DNA of 64,000 bases. Source: Haloterrigena alkaliphila (GTDB taxonomy: Archaea > Halobacteriota > Halobacteria > Halobacteriales > Natrialbaceae). A program made the translations under genes and the position numbers. The notes beneath the pieces are model-generated. The model was not told the origin of the DNA, did not search any database, and saw nothing but the letters and a program-made list of their open reading frames with translations. This document shows positions 60,810 to 64,000 of the stretch, piece by piece. Numbering within the stretch: position 1 is the stretch's first letter; each line of letters starts with the position of its first letter. Location of the stretch: assembly GCF_017352155.2 (NCBI RefSeq), contig NZ_CP071462.1, positions 1,612,001-1,676,000 of the forward strand. The letters run 5' to 3'.

Positions 60810-62069
60810 TCAGCTCTGCAGGTGCTCGAGCACGCCCTGCGTATCGGCCGGGACGGGCTCGGGCTCGCTCCCGGCAGCGGCGGCGGCGTCGGGATCTTTG
60901 AGCAGGTGACCCGTCGTCAGGCAGGCGACGCGCTCGTCGCTGTCGACGATCCCCTCCGCGCGGAGCTTTCGGAGGCCGGCGACGGAGGCGGCGGAGGCGG
61001 GTTCGACGCCGATCCCCTCGCCCGCCAGATCGCGCTGGGCCTCGGTGATCTCCTCGTCGGAGACGGCGACGGCGGTGCCGCCGGTCTCGCGGATACCGGG
61101 CAGGGCCTTCGGCGCGTTGACGGGGTTCCCGATCCGGATCGCCGTGGCACGCGTTTCGACGTCCTCCCACCGCCGGACCTCGTCGGCACCGTTCTCGATG
61201 GCCTCGACCATCGGCGCCGCGCCCTCGGCCTGGACGCCGGTCAGTTTCGGCACGTCGTCTTCCGCGAGTTCGCCAGCCTGCACCAGTTCGCGGAACGCCT
61301 TGTAGAGCGCCGACGTGTTACCGGCGTTGCCGACCGGGAGGACGATCCGGTCCGGAACGGTGTCGTAGTCCGCGAGGAACCCCTCGAGGATCTCGAGGCC
61401 GATCGTCTTCTGACCCTCCAGTCGGAAGGGGTTCAGCGAGTTCAGTAGGTAGGCTTCGCCCTGTCCCGCGAGTTCTTGGACGATGTCCAGACAGGCGTCG
61501 AAGTTGCCGTCGACCTCGAGAATGCGCGCGCCGTGGAGGCTGGCCTGCGCGATCTTGCCGGCGGCAACCTTGCCCGCGGGGAGGAGCACGAGCGCCTCCA
61601 TCCCGCCGCGGGAGCCGTAGGCGGCCAGGGCGGCGCTCGTATTGCCCGTCGAGGCGCAGGCCAGGCGGCCGACGCCGAGTTCTTCGGCGACCCTGACGCC
61701 GACGGTCATCCCGCGATCCTTGAACGATCCCGTCGGGTTCATCCCCTCGTGTTTGATTCGGAGCGTCTCGACGCCGACCGACTCCTCGAGGCGGGGGACC
61801 TCGTACAGCGGCGTCGCGCCCTCCTGAATCGAGACGCCCGACTCGAAGGGCAGGGCGTCGGCGTAGCGCCAGACGCCCTCCCCCTCGAAGTCGTCGAACG
61901 TCGGCAACTCGGCGTAGCGGGCCTCGAGCAGGCCGTCGCAGTCGTCACAGGTGTAGCGGACGTCGTCGAAGGGGGCGAACGTCTCGCCGCACTCGATACA
62001 CTCGAGCCAGACGCCGTCGTCGGCGTCGTCGGGCGTTGCCGGCTGATCGGCGGAGAGGCTGAGACTCAT
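60810..62069 (-). CDS. thrC: Threonine synthase
   Basis: A 419-aa PLP enzyme converting O-phosphohomoserine to threonine. It starts MSLSLSADQPATPDDADDGV at 62069 (upstream frame is not conserved). A zinc-ribbon-like start, CIECGETFAPFDDVRYTCDD, then GATPLYEVPRLEE, the PLP lysine in MNPTGSFKDRGMTVGVR, the ASTGNTSAALAAYGSRGG loop, and the phosphate-cradle VLPVGNAGNTSALYKAF. C-terminal half ends with CLTTGHLLKDPD. Length normal; single gene. Confidence 0.95.
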   Translation of the reverse strand: MSLSLSADQPATPDDADDGVWLECIECGETFAPFDDVRYTCDDCDGLLEARYAELPTFDDFEGEGVWRYADALPFESGVSIQEGATPLYEVPRLEESVGVETLRIKHEGMNPTGSFKDRGMTVGVRVAEELGVGRLACASTGNTSAALAAYGSRGGMEALVLLPAGKVAAGKIAQASLHGARILEVDGNFDACLDIVQELAGQGEAYLLNSLNPFRLEGQKTIGLEILEGFLADYDTVPDRIVLPVGNAGNTSALYKAFRELVQAGELAEDDVPKLTGVQAEGAAPMVEAIENGADEVRRWEDVETRATAIRIGNPVNAPKALPGIRETGGTAVAVSDEEITEAQRDLAGEGIGVEPASAASVAGLRKLRAEGIVDSDERVACLTTGHLLKDPDAAAAAGSEPEPVPADTQGVLEHLQS

Positions 62070-62255
62070 TGTCGGTCGAGAGGGGAGCGGAGGAGAAAAA
62101 GGACGTGGGTTCGACGCCCGTCGATCGCGGTCAGCGGCGAAGCGACGGCTACTCACGTTCCGATTCGCTCCGCCTCGCACGGAAAAATCCCACGCGGACC
62201 CGCGTGGTCGCCGAATCCGCGCGTTCGGTGCCGATACCCCCACCCCCGTACTCGC

Positions 62256-62333
62256 TCACGTCAGGTGTACTGCGATGAGGACCGCCGGCCCCAACAGCAT
62301 GAGCAACGCGGCGAGCAGCAGTCTGAACGACAT
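62256..62333 (-). CDS. 25-aa membrane peptide
   Basis: Read leftward from ATG 62331-62333 to TGA 62256-62258: MSFRLLLAALLMLLGPAVLI then AVHLT, one hydrophobic helix. A TTATATG box on the minus strand at about 62362-62368, 29-35 bases upstream, supports transcription. Very short; kept because start, promoter and helix agree. Confidence 0.45.
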   Translation of the reverse strand: MSFRLLLAALLMLLGPAVLIAVHLT

Positions 62334-62668
62334 TTTGCCGAGACCGGCTATTCGGCCTCCACATATAATTTCGACAGTTCGTTTACATTCGCGGAGTATA
62401 TATAGGTTATCAATACAGTATTTACTTCGATAATGTAGGATTACGGGTCGGAACGGACGGGATGGTCGTTGATCTCCGGCTACGATCGCTCACTCGAGCA
62501 GCCAGCTCAGTAGCGCCTTCTGGGCGTGGAGCCGGTTCTACAGCCACCTTTTTCCGTTCGGGTTCGTTCGCTCCACGGCGCTACGCGCCGCGTACCGCTC
62601 ACTCACCGCTCACGCAAAAAATCTGGACCAAAAAACCCCGAACGCTCACGGTGTTCGCGTTCGGTCGC
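62334..62668. repeat. Repeat element flanked by a duplicated argF tail
   Basis: 62483-62539 repeats the last 57 bases of argF and its flank (62662-62718) with about four differences, 179 bases apart. Between the copies lies a haloarchaeal-type repeat: CCACCTTTTTCCG (62544 on) and CGCAAAAAATCTGGACCAAA (62610 on) as end segments, with the dyad CGGCGCTACGCGCCG near 62577. The left part (62334-62480) is an AT-rich promoter-like zone with CATATAAT and GAGTATATATAGG. Confidence 0.65.
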
Positions 62669-63583
62669 TCACTCGAGCAGCCAGCTCAACAGCGCCTTCT
62701 GGGCGTGGAGCCGATTCTCCGCCTGATCGAAGACGACCGAGCGCTCGCTCTCGACGACGTCGTCGGTGATCTCCTCGCCGCGGTGGGCGGGCAGACAGTG
62801 CATGACCGACGCCTCGGGGGCGTGCTCGAGGAGTTCCGAACCGATCTGAAAGCCCTCGAAGTCGTCCATCCGGACGTCGCGCTCGTCCTCCTGGCCCATG
62901 CTGATCCAGACGTCCGTGTAGATGACGTCGGCGTCCGCGGCGGCCTCGACGGGGTCGTGCGTGGTCGTCGGATCGCCGCCGAGGTCGCGGGCGCGCTCGA
63001 GGACCTCGTCGTTGAGCCCGTACCCGTCGGGCGTCGCCACGGTGAGATCGATGTCGGTCAGCGCACAGCCGAGCGCGAACGACTGGGCGACGTTGTTGCC
63101 GTCGCCGATCCAGGCGACGGAGACGTCCTCGAAGCCGCCCTCCTGCTCGCGGATCGTCAGCAGATCCGCCAGCGTCTGGCAGGGGTGGGCGTCGTCGGTG
63201 AGTCCGTTGACCACCGGCACCGAGGAGTACTCGGCGAACACCTCGATGTTCTCGTGTTTGAAGACGCGGGCCATCACCGCGTCGACGTACCGCGAGAGGG
63301 TCCGCGAGGTGTCCTTCAGCGGCTCCCCGCGACCCAGCTGGATGTCGTCCTCGCCGAGGAAGACGGCGTGGCCGCCCAGCTCGGTCATCCCCGTCTCGAA
63401 GGAGACCCGCGTGCGAGTGCTGGGCTTCTGGAAGATCATCCCCAGCGTCTGCCCCTCGAGGTCCTCGTGGTCTTCGCCGGCGTGCTGGGCGCGTTTGTAC
63501 GCGTCCGCGCGCTCGAGGATGGCGTCCAGTTCGGCCGGGGTGACGTCGTCGATGTCGAGGAAGTGGCGGAGTTCGTCGGTCAC
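62669..63583 (-). CDS. argF: Ornithine carbamoyltransferase
   Basis: A 304-aa enzyme making citrulline from ornithine and carbamoyl phosphate. Carbamoyl-phosphate site FQKPSTRTRVSFETGM, then GLTDDAHPCQTLADLLTI, and the ornithine-side motif VMHCLPAHRGEEIT; the start MTDELRHFLDIDDVTPAELD is canonical. The start overlaps the stop of the upstream ArgE/LysK gene (ATGA), so it is the last gene of an arginine operon. Its final 50-odd bases are duplicated downstream. Confidence 0.96.
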   Translation of the reverse strand: MTDELRHFLDIDDVTPAELDAILERADAYKRAQHAGEDHEDLEGQTLGMIFQKPSTRTRVSFETGMTELGGHAVFLGEDDIQLGRGEPLKDTSRTLSRYVDAVMARVFKHENIEVFAEYSSVPVVNGLTDDAHPCQTLADLLTIREQEGGFEDVSVAWIGDGNNVAQSFALGCALTDIDLTVATPDGYGLNDEVLERARDLGGDPTTTHDPVEAAADADVIYTDVWISMGQEDERDVRMDDFEGFQIGSELLEHAPEASVMHCLPAHRGEEITDDVVESERSVVFDQAENRLHAQKALLSWLLE

Positions 63584-64000
63584 GCCTCCTCACCTCCGGA
63601 GAGCGTCGTCGCGACGCGCTCTAAGACCTCGACGGACCGGTCGTACTCGGACAGCGAGAGGCGCTCGTCGGGCGCGTGGTCGAGTTCCGAGTTGCCGGGA
63701 CCGTAGGTAACCATCTGACAGTCCCAGGCGCCGGCGTACAGGTTCATGTCGCTGGTTCCGGTCTTCCGGAGCAGTCGCGGATCGCCCCCTTCCTTTCGGA
63801 TCGCTACGCGAAACGCACGAGCGACCTCGGTTCGGGGGCTCTCCATCACCGGCGGAATCGGCTCGTCCCAGGAGACGGTGCCGATCTCGAGTTCGGCTTC
63901 CGCGGTCTCGCGGACCGACTCGGCGTCCAACGACGGGGGAATCCGCAACTGGACGTCCAGCGTCGCCTCGACGGAGAGGCCGTCCTCGCTGATTCCGCCG
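63580..64000 (-). CDS. ArgE/LysK-type M20 deacylase, N-terminal part outside the window
   Basis: Visible are about 139 C-terminal residues of an M20-family hydrolase: LDVQLRIPPSLDAESV, RKTGTSDMNLYAGAWDCQMV, TYGPGNSELDHAPDERLSLS, where Asp and His belong to the metal-binding end of the family. Next to argF in haloarchaea this is the enzyme that frees ornithine or lysine from the LysW carrier protein (known for the LysW pathway; assignment here by context). Coupled to argF by ATGA. Confidence 0.85.
   Translation of the reverse strand, partial: GGISEDGLSVEATLDVQLRIPPSLDAESVRETAEAELEIGTVSWDEPIPPVMESPRTEVARAFRVAIRKEGGDPRLLRKTGTSDMNLYAGAWDCQMVTYGPGNSELDHAPDERLSLSEYDRSVEVLERVATTLSGGEEA

Overview
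The window is chromosomal DNA of a haloarchaeon, most like the Natrinema/Haloterrigena/Natronorubrum group (genus inferred from gene repertoire only). The reasons are very high GC, acidic proteins, Tat-dependent lipoproteins, archaeal information-processing genes (MCM, TFB, ribosomal protein L10e), LysW-type arginine genes, and leaderless genes with TATA-like boxes about 25-35 bases before the start codon.

Left host part (1-35.8 kb). It opens with a partial GCS2-family ligase and a probable electrophile/thiol-stress operon (flavoprotein, VOC dioxygenase-like protein, alpha/beta hydrolase). Next come a cupredoxin, UspA, an M29 aminopeptidase, threonine aldolase, a ParA/RecA-like fusion, type II GAPDH, Hsp20, an ATP-grasp ligase, L10e, a small winged-helix protein, a site-2 protease with CBS domains, an ABC-2 exporter and a quinone-oxidoreductase-like enzyme. 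The heme genes hemE, hemG and hemH follow, then beta-carbonic anhydrase, an unusual receiver domain, the DabAB inorganic-carbon pump (dabA carries a frameshift), an Lrp regulator, a cold-shock protein, a cupin, an iron-siderophore ABC importer under two near-identical TTTAGG-N4-CCTAAA operators, a Ski2-like helicase and a DUF7504-type protein.

Integrated element (35.9-55.2 kb). A tRNA-Pro(TGG) gene is the attachment site. Its last bases are repeated exactly (19 bp) at 55215-55233, just after a tyrosine integrase gene. The 19.3-kb interval has the layout of a betapleolipovirus-like provirus: an early operon on the plus strand (zinc finger, J-domain protein, nuclease, DUF488, putative replication protein), a late operon on the minus strand (VP3-like membrane protein, a PGF-CTERM surface protein, a Tat-exported spike, two membrane proteins, a VP8-like ATPase), a phiH1-type repressor and small regulators. 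Between the early and late operons sit AT-rich genes with quite different composition: a coupled pair (434-aa unknown protein plus 467-aa zinc-ribbon PD-(D/E)XK nuclease) and a two-TM protein. These are the best candidate for an undescribed, virus-carried defence or superinfection-exclusion system. A GC-rich, three-hairpin segment between repressor and integrase may be a regulatory RNA.

Right host part (55.3-64 kb). It holds two small envelope proteins, a DUF502 membrane protein, MCM helicase, a TFB, threonine synthase, a 25-aa membrane peptide, a repeat element flanked by a duplicated argF tail, argF, and the end of an ArgE/LysK hydrolase.
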